Origin: Aquilaria yunnanensis
Lineage: Eukaryota > Streptophyta > Magnoliopsida > Malvales > Thymelaeaceae
Length of the DNA stretch: 64,000 nt
Direction: 5' to 3'
Assembly (NCBI GenBank): GCA_039654915.1
Contig: CM077594.1
Location: forward strand, 15,189,001 to 15,253,000
In this document: piece after piece, positions 46,851 through 58,541 of the stretch
Numbering within the stretch: the first letter of the stretch is position 1
Layout of the letters: each line of letters begins with the position of its first letter
The notes under the pieces: model-generated
Database searches by the model: none
What the model was told of the DNA's origin: nothing
What the model saw: only the letters and a program-made list of their open reading frames with translations
Translations under genes and position numbers: made by a program

Positions 46851-48324
46851 GGATTAGTTTCAATTTTTTGATTATCCTTGTTCAATTGGTTGCTGGGATA
46901 GAGAAGGTAACATCTGAGTGCTTTAATTCTGCTTGGGGTTCTTGCATTCTCTGTCCTGCACCCCAAGTATGATAGACTACAGAAATGGCAAGTATGAAAA
47001 GGATGGGTGTGTGAGTTATGTGAGGCTGAAAAGCTTGATGGATGTATTTTGCTGGGATCTTTTGTTCAGCTGGATTGATTTGTCTGGAACCAGATATTGT
47101 CATGGTAAAAGAAAGGGAAAATATTCAAGCTGTGACTTCCTCACACACTTTGGCAAATACTTATCAAATTTGTTATGGTTATAGTTGGCTTTTCTTTATT
47201 TGTTTTCTTTTGATCTATCGGTTCATTTTTTATGGGAAATTGGCCTATAATCCTTGATGTTCTTTTATGTTTTGGGTCCTTTACCACCTTTGCTACATTG
47301 CCCTCATATATCTGATTCCTTTGGGTGTCTACCTTAATAGTGAAATTTTTTGCCTTAAGAAATTTGTGACATGTTACTTTTGTGAACAACAAAGGCCATT
47401 TGCAATAAGTTACTGTAACGAAGGCCATTTGCATGAGCCAGCAAGATGTTTTCTTGTGTTATAAATGAATTAACCAGTCGGTGAGCAACCATTTTTCTAT
47501 GTATATGGATACTTTCTCATCTAATTATGAATGATACAGATTATCAATCTTGAATGGTGGTTAGCTGCAATCTTATATGCATATCGAGCCAAATCCTGAT
47601 TCTGTTTTCTGGGGATGTGGTTCAGAGTCATGATCTTGGAACTGTTTGATGTACTTGAAAACAAATGAGCGCCAAACTAGTTGGCAGTACATGATCACTT
47701 AACAAAACAGAGAAAGACGAGTTTTTAGGACTTCCATATCCTAAAAGATTGACCTGCTATAACCGACTACTTCAGAATTAGGTCTGAAATGTTCACATTT
47801 GCAACAGACAAACATTGGTGTCATAGGTTTGTCATGGTATCAATAATGTACTGTTCCACCTTTTCAAAATACACTATAAGGAATCTTTTGCTCCTGGGGC
47901 TTGTGATCTCGCCATTTTTAGTTCTCAGTAGGGTTCACATAAGCCTTCTTTGTCGTTTGAATTTGTGGAGCCATTTTTTGTTTTGTTTATTTTGCTTCCC
48001 ACTTTCTTTGGTAATCTCCCCAGTTTCAGCGGAAAGATCTGTTTGGTTTCTGATAAAAACTCCTCAGAAGTTCTAGTGATAAGCTCTGAAGATTTGTCAT
48101 GAATGAATTGCAGGCGATCAAGGTCACAGTCGTGCCCCTTCTGCAGGGACAGCCTTAAGAGAGTCAACTCTGGTGATCTCTGGGTATACATGGACATGAG
48201 GGACACAGTTGACACAGCCACAGTGACCAGGGAGAATCTTAGGAGGTTGTTGATGTACATAGAAAAGTTGCCCCTGATTGTCCCCGACACGATTTTTTAT
48301 GCTTACGATTCCCACGTAAGGTGA
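44226..48324 (+). CDS. AIRP2: RING-type E3 ubiquitin ligase, AIRP2-like, five exons
   Basis: Exons are 44226-44305, 46106-46256, 46352-46418, 46560-46794 and 48114-48324, all with AG/GT borders and matching phases. They encode 247 residues. An in-frame ATG at 44241 gives 242 residues starting MRKSFKDSLK, the usual family length, and may be the true start. The family core is visible: LEADIQHANTL, QWTDCHLAGALGLLRILIYK, THERKASIREFY. A C3HC4 RING follows at residues 151-188, spaced C-x2-C-x11-C-x-H-x2-C-x2-C-x10-C-x2-C with all eight ligands present, and the tail has KLPLIVPD. Arabidopsis AIRP2 is a cytosolic E3 that promotes ABA and drought responses. Paralogues are similar, so the exact orthologue is uncertain. 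Introns 1 (1.8 kb) and 4 (1.3 kb) are long. Confidence 0.92.
44951..44972. repeat. CT microsatellite in intron 1 of the AIRP2-like gene
   Basis: About ten CT units lie in the first intron. No effect on splice sites is evident. Confidence 0.85.
46803..46848. repeat. CT microsatellite just after the exon 4 donor
   Basis: About 23 CT units begin 8 bp after the GT of the donor at 46795. The array gives the transcript a long pyrimidine tract at the start of the intron, and an antisense frame with Arg-Glu repeats that is not a gene. Confidence 0.9.
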
Positions 48325-50010
48325 TGTTCATGGTATGGTTCTTCTGGAGTAGCTGTAGTTGAGCCCTTTATTTGCTGGTATAATATGCTGAAATCGTTTT
48401 CAGCAAAACTAAATCAGGCAAGCTGCAGGGTTGTCCTCCTTGTTGCCGTCGGACAATCTCAGCCGTGTTATTAAGGGCCGATGCCTGACGGGTGAAGTTA
48501 AAAATTGTTCCACCGGAGGAACTAATAACATAGATCCAGCGAAGTTGTATATTATTGTATATCATTAAGTTAATTTGGGTACCAACACAGTTTGTTCTTA
48601 ACTTGATATGTATTTGTCTTGTTTGCTTCTCTTTTCCGGTTAGGTTCGGCGTTTTATGACTTTTCGTTGGCTAGCAAGAAAATCTACACCTAGATCCATA
48701 TTAGCTGTAGAAAATCTACTGTCTTTAGCATCCTTGGGCAAAATCTCTGGAGCTAATCTGTTAGATGACAAAACTAAAAGAAACCCAAGGAGTTTCACAC
48801 TTCACAAAAAAGGAATTAAGTAATTATTCAACTCACGTAATGGTGAAAAGAAATACCATAATAGAGTTGATTGTAAGAAGATTTGCTCTGTTCACGTTAA
48901 CAATCCACGTATTTATGTTCTGTCACACAGGACAATACAGACATGGTCATTGTTAGGGAATGGTGTGGCGTTTAATGTTGGAGATTAGAAAAACTATTCA
49001 ATTACGATTGCGTTTAGTATTAAAGGTTTTGAGAAGTTATCTCACTTGTTCATAAACTTTTTCCAATAATCTTAAACATTACTCTATTTCTGAGTAAAGC
49101 CCTGGTCAGTTTATCACACAGCCTTGTTACAAACAGAAAAGGCGAAAGTCACACGTACATACAATACAAGTTTCATTGCATGTCTTCTCCTATCCTTCTT
49201 AATAAAACTATATCTCTCACTTTTCTGTTACATGTTCATCCTCCACTACGTTTCTTCTACCTCTCTAACATGAAGATTTACGACTATTAACATCTATGCC
49301 ATCTCGAATATTTCCAACCTCCTGTTTTAGCACCTCTGTGGCTCAAACAGGAGAGGCACCAACTTAGAAGCAGAGTGGAGCTGCTGATACACCAATCAGT
49401 GCATGCTAAATAAGTCTCCCTTTTGTTGTAGATATCACCCCTGTTAGCCACACATGCCCAGCTTCCTATGTATATGTTCTACATCACACTATAAGCATCT
49501 ATGTTAATATTAGATTTGCAATCCCTGTTACACATCACAACCGACACAACCCGTGCCAACCAGCGGGCATTACTTCTAGTAGAAAGCCTCTCCATCTCCA
49601 TTTTTTGCAGCAGCCAAGTCAAAGGCCAATCCTCGCACTTTCACTTCATTAGGTGTGGGCTACCAAATCCTTGTTCTTCAGCCCCCCAAAAAAGCCCTGG
49701 GTCTGAATTGATTACCTTTGGTGAGGTAGCATACGGGCATTTTGTGTTGGGATTCAACTGAAAGGGCTTCAAGGTACAGAATTAGATTGTTAATAGGTTA
49801 GACCTTTACATTTCTACTTTATATCATAATAGTCCTTGACTTGTGGCTTTCAGAAATGCCATGGATACATTAATGGAAGGGCTCACAGCTTGATGCGTCT
49901 TCTGTTAGGGAAAGGCCTAACCCCTCATTGCCTTTGTTTTGGAACTGAAATCAGGACATTACTTTAGATGAGAATGTATGTGATCTTGGGAAAATACAGA
50001 ATGGAGGAAG
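48325..50010. other. 3' flank of the AIRP2-like gene and unassigned sequence
   Basis: The first few hundred bases probably include the 3' UTR. A 55-codon open frame from ATG 48656 (start MTFRWLARKS) is not recognised and has no gene context. An 86-codon frame at 49501-49761 is also unrecognised. Confidence 0.4.
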
Positions 50011-50014
50011 AAGA

Positions 50015-50125
50015 AAACCGAGCCTTGGCATAGCAGCTAAGACTTGCTGTTACCAAATGGTTCAAGGTTCAATTCCCCATCCTCCCCTGACCTCTCTTTT
50101 ATGTGCCAAAAAATTACAAATTGCA
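50015..50125 (+). mobile_element. Possible tRNA-derived SINE
   Basis: TGGCATAGCAGC at 50026-50037 fits a Pol III A box, and GGTTCAATTCC at 50066-50076 is a perfect B box, at tRNA-like spacing. The flanks cannot form a tRNA acceptor stem, so a tRNA gene is unlikely. CTTTTAT and an A-rich stretch follow. Target duplications were not identified. Confidence 0.4.
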
Positions 50126-50194
50126 TAATGAAGAAATGTTACCAATTAAACATGGCCTTATGCCTGATGATCAAGTATGGTGTCTGAAATTTAA

Positions 50195-50983
50195 CATCAC
50201 TTTGCCGCTGCCGCGTGCTCTCAAACTTCCTTGTTGATGAATCCATCAAACTCGACGACAATAGAAAATTTGTTGCTAGTTTAGTTGGTATAAACCAACT
50301 CTCTTTTCAGCCCTGCTGAATCTGACCATTTCCCAACCCTGCAAGGTCCTTGATCATACACTTATCTGGTCATTGGCCAGTGTATTTCTGTTTTGTGCCT
50401 CGCCAGTGCCATGGAAACTAATCTCTACACCAGAAACCCAGTAACATCGGCTTGGTCTCTGCCTTGTTCCTCTGCAATATTAGGTACATATTCTCCAATG
50501 ATGCACAAAAGTTGAGCATTTGTACCAATAAGCAAAAACTGGAAACCATTAAGGCCACGTCGGATAATTCGTATCATGGAAGAGCTAAAGTTGGTACGCC
50601 TAACTCTGTTTGCCTGCTGCAGTTAGAAGCAGTAGCAGGAAATTATCCCACTGGCCCGTAGCTTAGGGAGTTCGTCCGAGCTTGGCAACCGGACTGTATT
50701 TGATGGCATTGGCTCCCTCGGTAAGACTCCACCATGTATCAAGTGCTTGCGAAGGTTTTCCTGGAAAACTGGGTTTAAACTGTAACTGGTTTTGGTGATC
50801 TGCTCGAACAATCTCAACCGAACCAAGCGATGGGTTGGGACTTGGCTGACACCGGAATATCAATGTAAAGAGTTTGTACCACTTTCATCTTGGCCTGAGA
50901 ATGGCGTCGTGTCGAGCTTCATAGCCGTAAGAGAGGCCACCATGTCCATGAAATTGATCTTGGCGATCATCTTAATGTGTAAC
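50195..50983 (-). pseudogene. Processed pseudogene of TFIIH subunit TFB2 (N-terminal half)
   Basis: Read on the minus strand, the segment follows TFB2 from near its start: MIAKINFMDMVASLTAMKLD, then LYIDIPVSAKS, then RLVRLRLFEQ, YSLNPVFQENLRKHLIHGGV and LPREPMPSN. Next comes FQFLLIGTNAQL, and last the equivalent of EQGIDQPDLIAFLLELSFH through ESWFIPTKLATN and SSTRK. Two places that hold introns in the gene at 58542-63378 are joined precisely here, at 50398/50399 and 50312/50313, so the copy came through mRNA. Internal deletions, frameshifts and stops are many. It ends abruptly after the STRK equivalent with no poly(A) visible, so it is truncated or later rearranged. It is on the same strand as its parent, 7.6 kb away. 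Confidence 0.88.
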
Positions 50984-51930
50984 AATGGCGCGCGGGTGAT
51001 GAAACCACGGAAGGAAGGCTAAAGCCGATGTAGTCTTTACATAGGCTTTGTTGAAATTTAGTGACCCAAATTATTAAATATAAAAAGCTGACGGACTTAG
51101 GTGGACATTTTACAAATGTAGAAGTCAGATGGTGCCTACATTCCAAATTCCACAGATAGTGCCATTAATCAATCCTTTTGAACAATAATATGTTGTTTAA
51201 CATAGGACTAACTAATATTTTAAACCAGTTTAGTCATTAAAATAAATGAGGTTAAGTGTCCTATCAACATTCTGTTAGCCAAACAAGTTTTAGGACTAAT
51301 AGAGTTGATAATTTTATCATTATAGGACTTGTTTGATAACTTAAGTAATTTTATGACTCACTTGATAAAATTAAAAAAGTTATACGACTGAAGATGCCTT
51401 TTCCCCCAAAATTTAACATCGGTTAAGTGCCACCTCAACTCTTCCATAGGCCAGCTGACGAGACATTTAAATTAGGACTAATAAAGGTAACAATTTCATA
51501 GTTTTAGAATTACTTTGTCAAGTTAATGAGTTTAGAACTTAGTTCGCAAAATCTAAAAAGGTTTAGGAATGACTAATATCTTTCCTTTCACAAAGTTGAA
51601 GTTGTAGTGTCGTTCTTTCGTCGTGTAGAAACAAGACTAAAAGAAATAAAAATGAATCCATGGAAATTGGGGGTGGACGGCTTGGAGATTGGAGAATTTG
51701 CAAAAATTGCAACTTCCAACTTGCAAATAGTTGTTATGATGGATTGATTGACAATCAGGTAATGGATGTTACTTGTTGGGTATAGGACACAACTTATTAG
51801 TAGAGATTTTAACATGAGGAAGATAATACTGAGAGAGAAATAGAAAGAGAAAGAGAGATCAGTAGTTAAAGGTAAATTTTTTCAAAAATATCTTTAAGTT
51901 CTTTTGATACACATGAAAGTATACTTTTTT
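50984..51930. other. Unassigned intergenic sequence
   Basis: AT-rich with repeated phrases such as TTTAGGACTAATAGAG, like those at 8.4-9.5 kb. No gene or clear element boundary is supported. Confidence 0.4.
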
Positions 51931-51934
51931 ATAG

Positions 51935-52396
51935 AGAAAATTACAAAAAAACTTCTGTGGTTTGGTCTAACATACACTTTGACCCATCTATTTTAAAAAA
52001 CCTACACTTTACCCCTATTTGTTTTACAGCGTCTGGTAACAACTTCTGAAACTCTAATTTAAACAATATGATAATAATGTTTCAGTAATTTCAAGATTTT
52101 TGATATTTTTTTCACATCCAACCGACATTTAAAAAAAACTGATATGTAATTACAGAGGGAAAGTACATTTACAAAAAGGAAAAACTGATAGTTTAAAATA
52201 TCTATTAACTATAAAAAAAATATTGGACAAATTGAAATTACTGAAAGATGATTATCGTATAGTTTAAATATAGTTTTAGAAGTTGGTATCAGGCACTGTA
52301 AAAAAATAGGGGACAAAGTGTAGGTTTCTCAAAATAGAGGGGGCAAACTGTAGGTTAGACCAAACCATAGGGTTTTTTTTTTGTAACTTTCCCTTT
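51935..52396. mobile_element. Long-armed MITE (foldback), about 460 bp
   Basis: Almost the whole element is an inverted repeat. The left arm has AAACTTCTGTGGTTTGGTC, TAACATACACTTTGACCC, AAACCTACACTTTACCCC and ACAGCGTCTGGTA. The right arm, reverse-complemented, has AACCCTATGGTTTGGTC, TAACCTACAGTTTGCCCC, AAACCTACACTTTGTCCC and ACAGTGCCTGATA. It belongs to the same broad family as 32435-33742 and the arms at 41440-43190. The flanks are too AT-rich to fix the target duplication. Confidence 0.75.
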
Positions 52397-53285
52397 TTTT
52401 ACATGAAAAAAGTTAAACTAGTTTTTTTTTAACTTTTTTTACTATTTATGTTGTTTAATATATTTTTACTTTTACTTTCCAAAATATTTCATAAAATATG
52501 CATTATATATAAGTATGAAAAAATATAGGGGGGAGACACCCCCAACCCTTTGAGGGATAACAACAGGGCAAATCAGGTACTGAGCCACTACACTTGCCAA
52601 TCTCTCGCCAGGCCTAATGGGCAAAAAAAAGACACCTGTGCCTGTCACTCACAATTCATGGCCTCACTACGAGACAGCAGCGACGATTGATTCTGGGCTT
52701 TCTAACTTCGTCAATCCTTTGATTGGCATTGCCGACCAAAAGGAAGGCAGTGTTTCAATGGTCACAAATGGTTTATTGGTGGATTGGAGAAAAGGAGACT
52801 TGAAAGGTGAGGTAAGTTTGGATTAGGCGAAGAAGATGAAAAAAGAAGGGGCAAAGAAAATGAGAGAATGAATTAAGAAAACGAGTTTTTTTTTTTTTGT
52901 TTTTGTTTTTGTACAAAGACAAGCAAACGAAGAAGATGAGTAAAAAAGAAGAACAAGCAATAGCAGAATATAGGGTTTAGGGGTATATATTTGTTAAATT
53001 ACACTTTGATCACTTAAGTTACTTATTTGTTTCATTTTAGTCTATTACTTTGACAAGTTACAATTAGGTCATCAATAAACAAAGGAAAATTGTGGTAGGT
53101 TATGGGTATGGTGGGTTTATCCATGGGACAAAATAAAAAACCATGACGGGTAGATGAGTACAATTTTCACCAAATATCCGCAACCCATGGATCCGGTATC
53201 CACGAATTATAGATTTCACCCTATCCATTATCATCCCTAAACCCTTCCTTATTTCTGCCTCTGCTTTTAAATTAATCATTTTGAA
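52397..53285. other. Unassigned intergenic sequence
   Basis: A 69-codon frame at 52617-52826 is not recognised. No other feature is supported. Confidence 0.4.
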
Positions 53286-53289
53286 GGAT

Positions 53290-54150
53290 CCAAGGGTTTA
53301 AGCTTATGGAAATGCATGGTAAAGAATATGCTAATTAAACAAAATATCTATGTTTGTGAAAACAAAGCCAAAATCTATGACGGATGCAAAGTGGAAGGAG
53401 ATGGAGCAGATAATGGTGACTACAATTAAATTGGCTCTTGCACCACAACTCAAGTATAATGTGTTGAACGATATATGTTGATGTTTATTGCTAAAATGTG
53501 TTTGAAGAAACAATTACAAAGTTTAAGGATGAAAGATGGAATTAGCTTGATCATAGACTTGAATGAGTTTAACAAACTTTTTACACAACTATAAAGTATC
53601 AATGAGAAGATGAACGAAAGAGATAAGTCTGCAATATTGATTAATTCCTTTTCAAGATTTTATGTGTTAGTTGTGATTTCATTGATATATGGAAGAAACA
53701 CCTCAAGGATTGAAGATGTAACCACTATATTTCTGGAGCGTGATCTAAAGAGAAAGAGAAAAAAAAAAAAGAGAAAAATTCAAGTGATGTGTGAGTGCTT
53801 GATTCGGCTTGTTTAGTGCACATATGCACAAATAAAGAATAGCTCATAAAATTTTGAGCATGTGATAAGCTAATTTATTTAGCGAATGACCAAGGGTAGA
53901 TAATTGAATTTATTGGTGACATGAAGATCCAATTATATGATTGAAGTATTAAAACACTTGGTGATGTGAGGTATGTTTTGAAATTCAAAAGAAATTTGAT
54001 TTTGCTTTATAGATTGGATAACTAGGGTTATAAATGTTCTACTTAAGGTGGGCCTTTGCAAATTTCAAATAATTCATTGGTTATGATGAAAGGAGTGAAA
54101 ACTCAAATAATCTGTATAAATTAATTGATAAAACAATTGTCAAAGGAGAA
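53290..54150 (+). pseudogene. Ty1/copia retrotransposon gag and GAG-pre-integrase relic
   Basis: Near 53495-53590 the frame reads LKKQLQSLRMKDG and DLNEFNKLFTQL, followed by SINEKMNERDKSAILINSF and LIYGRNTSRIEDVTTIFLE. These are in the order of a copia gag (UBN2) domain. At about 53945-54100, TLGDVRYVLKFKRNLILLYRLD and SLVVMKG match the GAG-pre-integrase region. Several stops and missing segments, including the zinc knuckle and protease, show decay. No LTR pair was found. Confidence 0.75.
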
Positions 54151-54363
54151 ATGAACAATAGACCATGGATGTTTGTTTCACATAAAACAACGTCTGCGAA
54201 GGTTCCAGCCAAGTTTGCATGGTGTTCAATCATTAATAGTCCAAGTTAGTTTAGAATGTTGTTTACTATTTTACTATTTTGTTTAGGTTTTTTTGGTAAT
54301 ATAAAAAAATACTTTGTGTTTAGGTTTTTATTTTGCTTTTTTTTTTTTTTGTGGTGTTGTGCT

Positions 54364-57300
54364 CAAAGGTGGGCACCGGGTTGACCGGTCGGGTCTCGGT
54401 CTGGGTTGAGTAGGACCTGGCATGGACCAGTCCTAGGTGAGGCGGTCCCGTCACGGTTTTTTTTAAATTTTTTTTTAAAAACTTAATTATATATGTAATA
54501 AATATTAAAAAAAAATACCACATTCAGAGTAAGTTTTATTAAATAAAAAAACTCTTTATAAATAATCGGAACGGGCCTCATATTTTTAAATGGCAAAAAT
54601 GTTTTGAAAATGATGAAAAATAAAAACCTATGATCTATGCTTAACAACATAATCAGATCAAATACAAATTATATGTATGATTGAAAAAAAAAATTTCAAG
54701 ACTCTTCATTGAATATTACCTCATCATTTGAACTCTTTTGGTCTTGCTTCCGGAGTACTACAAGGCCTTAATCTCGGTTGCAAACGCATACTTCCACCGC
54801 CTTGGGCATCAGTCTTGATCGTTTTTCCGCTATTACTCGTTTTTCTACATTAAACGCTGCCTTGAATCCTACAGTGAAGACTGGAATGGCAAGAATCTCT
54901 TTTGCGATTATTGACAAGATCGAAAACCTTGATCTCTTTTATTTCTACCATTCTAATATGTCAATGTTGTTTGGCTCGAACGATGTGTTGAGATAGTCAT
55001 TGACCTCAACTAATCCCGATGTCGTCAATGGGGGCACTTGAGCATTTGGAGGGCCGAGTTGAATCTTGATGAAATTGATCTCCTTGGAAACTCGGTTTGA
55101 GGAGCTTCGAATCTTACCTTATCTGAATACCTTTCACAAAATAACTTGTACAAAGAATGCAAATACTCAGAAGCAGTAGCAGACATAGCTAAAACATTTA
55201 TATGAAACATTTCTAAATAAGTATGATAAATTCCTTCAAGCAGTGTGGTTATTCTTGTTAATTTGACATATGAGTCAAGCAAAGAAACAACTAAAAAGAT
55301 ATGTGGAATGTTTTCGAAATACTGAACCCACTTAGCCTGCATGACTTCGACAGTCGATTTTAACCACTCATCATCTTTAAACTGATGTAAAACATATGTA
55401 ATGTTTACTAAATGAAAGAAAACTTATGAATGTTTAGGTAGTAAATAACAGAGAAAAATTCAGTAGCCTTGTAATTTAAGCAATTTACTGGTTTTAGACC
55501 ATTTTTCCCATACTTCAGTTGTAAGGAATTCATAACTCATTTTTAAGTTCATGAAATGCGTCAACAAATTTGCATACGAGTATGAATCTTGCAACATCAG
55601 ATATTTGGAGTTCCAGCAAGTTGAGCAATATAATTTAAACCGTTTTTGAGAAAATGATTTTTTATTTTCAAAGCAAAACCTTTTAAATTCACAAAACACA
55701 ATGGGTCTTAATTTCAAAAATGTCAATAAGTTTCAAATTGGCACAATTTCATTTTGAAGAACTTTTAAACCCTTTTGCATACAAAAGCTCAAATATATAT
55801 CACATATTTAACGTGAAAAAATGTACTATTTAGAGGTAGTTTTAATGTTTGGCTCAACAAGCGAGCGACAATATCATTATTTGAAGCATTATCAAATGAA
55901 ATTGAATGAGATTTTGTCAGCACAAAAATAATCACTTAAAGTTTCTAAGATGTAATTGAATATGTGATAGTCAATATGATTAGTTTCAATGACCTTAAAT
56001 GAAAAAATTCATTTTTACATAACCCAATTAGAATCAATCCAATGAGAAGTAACACAATAAAATGATTGACCTACAGGTGATGTCTACATGTCAGAAGTAA
56101 ATGTTACACAATGGTCAAGAGCAGAAAAATAAGCTTGCAAATTTGATTTTCTGACTTCAAATAATTTAAAGTTTTCATTCCTATCTATTTTCCTAGATAT
56201 TTTTTTAAATGCATGATTTAATTGTGATTTGATCCAAAATTCTAAATGTATATCTTCAGCTTGTGAAAAATATTTTTCAGTAAGCATCATCCAATTTATC
56301 ATGCATTTTCTACAAGATTGTTGGTTAAAACGAAATATACATAATCTGCTGGCACCGGTTGTAGACCCAAGTTATGTTTGCCCTCTAGAACTAGTCGCAG
56401 CTCTAGGGAGGATATTATGATGTTGATTTTCAATGTGGTGCTTCAGCATTCCGGTTCCGGAATTTTTTTTATACACCAATTTTTTTTTCTGTAATGTTTG
56501 CATTTCCCGTACCTCAACTCTCCTTCATGTACGAGCTCATAATACTCTAAAACCCAAACAGTTAGTCTTGAGGATTTACCTTGTCCTTGGGTTTCCTCTA
56601 CAGTGGATCCACGACTTGTCGGCGTAGGTTGTGTTGACGGATTCTCGGCCGTTGTCGCATCCAACTCTTCAATTTCATCATCTGATAATTGATCGTTGAG
56701 ACTCAAATCGTAATTCATTATATCGATTCTAGTATCATCGTTGTGTAACTCTTTGATCGACATGCCTTTATCGACCGGTTGAGAACGGTAACGGAACAAG
56801 CCTCGGAGGCCTGTGGTGCAAGAAAATGAAGTCTTCATCGACTTGCCCTTTCCTTTTAAAGTCACGACTCATGAACTAATAGTAGTGATTAATACAAAAT
56901 TAAAAGGAGATTGCGAAGATATTAGGTGAAGATTAGTAAGAAATTTGGAAGAAATTAAGAAAAAAAACTCAAATGCTTGAGAGAATACAGTATAGGAAAA
57001 AGAAAGATTGAGTTTTTGTGTGAGGGTAGAGTGGAAATGACATTGGTATTTATAAGGGAGGGCTAAAAATTATTTAGACAAAAAAGTCTTTTAAATTTAG
57101 TTGTTGGAAAAATGAAATTTTGGGCCAAAATGAAGCAGAAAACTGTTGGAGGACTTAATGTGTAATTAACTCATTTAATTTGAATTTTTTTTGTAGGTGA
57201 TAGTTGAAGGAGCCGTCAGGAGGCTCCAGGCCCAGATCATACCAAACCGGATGGGCCGATTCTAGGCAGGCCGATCCCAATCCGAGCTAGTTCGAGTTAT

Positions 57301-57475
57301 TGGTCCGGGTTGGTTCGACTTACCTCTTCCTCTCTCTTCAGGCCCATATTCAACCCACAATTTTTTAGAATTTTGGTGTGCCGTGCCGGGGTGGGTTTAA
57401 CCAGGTCAAGGTAGATTTGCCTTGCAGGTCGGTCCCGGTTTGAGCCGGTTCGACCTGGCTCATGTCCCACACCTA
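54364..57475 (-). mobile_element. hAT-family DNA transposon, decayed
   Basis: The 3.1-kb element is flanked by GTTGTGCT (54356-54363) and TTTGTGCT (57476-57483), an 8-bp target duplication with one change. The ends are short imperfect inverted repeats: CAAAGGTGGGCACC on the left and TAGGTGTGGGACAT from the right. Subterminal regions are GC-rich (ACCGGTCGGGTC, CGGTTCGACC). The transposase relic inside, on the minus strand, agrees with hAT. It inserted next to or within the copia relic. Confidence 0.78.
54696..56865 (-). pseudogene. hAT transposase (BED/RICESLEEPER type), disrupted
   Basis: Translated fragments in order start with an acidic N terminus and a BED-finger-like region (VHEGELRYGKCKHY). 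Its second Cys is replaced by Tyr, and a frameshift precedes LKHHIENQHHNI. Then come FTSDM and YCVTSHWIDSNWVM of the catalytic core, KWVQYFENIPHIF and LLDSYVKL. The C-terminal dimerisation domain follows (FSILSIIAKEILAIPVFTV, then KRSRLMPKAVEVC). At least a dozen stops and shifts interrupt it. In living elements this protein would cut the ends described for 54364-57475. Order and motifs agree with the family from memory; an HMM search for the hATC domain would confirm. Confidence 0.8.
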
Positions 57476-57483
57476 TTTGTGCT

Positions 57484-58541
57484 GCATAAAAAGGAGTATA
57501 AATTAAGAGTTTAAGGCCAATTAAATCTCTAATTGTGTTCTAAGTTTTGATAATGGAAAGGCCATGAAATCATTACTGCCGAGTAAGAAAAAAAAATCCT
57601 CGTTCTTTTATTTGTTATGTTTCGCACTTTCGTTCATCTCGACAACTTCTCCACCCATTAGATTGCTAAAGTATTTAGGAACCCAACTTAGCAAGTATCT
57701 TTTGTTTTGCGTGCGGCAGACGCAAGTGAATACTTGTTGCTGCACATATGGGCTGCAAGTGACGGATTGGTGCAGAGGTTGGCCCATAATGACCTGGTTC
57801 GACTAACTCCCCGGTTCCACGTGCTACGAAATTTTTCGCACCATTTTGTTGTGTTGTGTGGGGATTTATTGTCTAAGTGACCCCTCTCGTGGACCATTGA
57901 GCTACTGACGAGTTCAAAAATTGAGTTTTGTGAAAGATTGTTGGCCTTGAGACTTTGGGGATCAACTCTTCCCGGGTTATGCCCTGTTGCCACCTAAGTG
58001 ACCCAAAGTGTGAGAAGCCCTCTTGCCACTTAAGTGACCCAAAGTGTGAGATGCCCTCTTGCCACTTAAGTGACCCAAAGTATGATAGCTTGGCAACTTT
58101 GCCTTAAAGGGGTGTTGCTTCAACTAGTATCAACAAATTTTCCTTACGGCAAGTTCAAGGAAAAAGAAAAGAAAAACAAAAAGACCAAAGTACACCAACC
58201 ACGCCCAAATTTGATTGAAATCAAGCAATTTTAGCTAGCTTCATAAGGGCACACATGTTAGCTTCATTTATCCAAGCATTGCGTTTAATTTAACAATTTC
58301 TTTGACCTTCAATTTAGCATTGTGTTCTTGGAAACTAACAAGTCATCTGCAACAAATCAAACGATTGTACACTTTCTTCTCGTTTGTTCCTAATTTTCTT
58401 CCATGAATCAAAATGCATTTACTTTTGACAGTGTCTTGCAGTTTCTCATATAAATATTCCAAGGCATAGTGGCAAAATATAGTTGAAGATATTTACAGAT
58501 TCCGTCAAAAATCATCACTCACAAAAATTGGTTACACAATC
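57484..58541. other. 3' flank of TFB2 and unassigned sequence
   Basis: The part next to 58541 should include the TFB2 3' UTR. A 101-codon minus-strand frame at 57688-57993 is not recognised. A tandem repeat lies at 57985-58085. Confidence 0.4.
57985..58085. repeat. 36-bp tandem repeat, about 2.7 copies
   Basis: The unit is TTGCCACTTAAGTGACCCAA followed by AGTGTGAGATGCCCTC. Copies differ at one to three positions. No coding or regulatory role is evident. Confidence 0.85.

Noticed and set aside
46541..46966. A 141-codon minus-strand frame with Arg-Glu repeats
   Set aside because: It is antisense to exon 4 of the RING gene, and the Arg-Glu run is the translated CT microsatellite.
50020..50095. 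A tRNA gene
   Set aside because: A and B boxes are present, but the flanks do not pair into an acceptor stem and no anticodon arm can be drawn convincingly.
57985..58085. Possible CRISPR-like array
   Set aside because: The repeats are contiguous with no spacers, and the genome is a plant's; it is a short tandem repeat.
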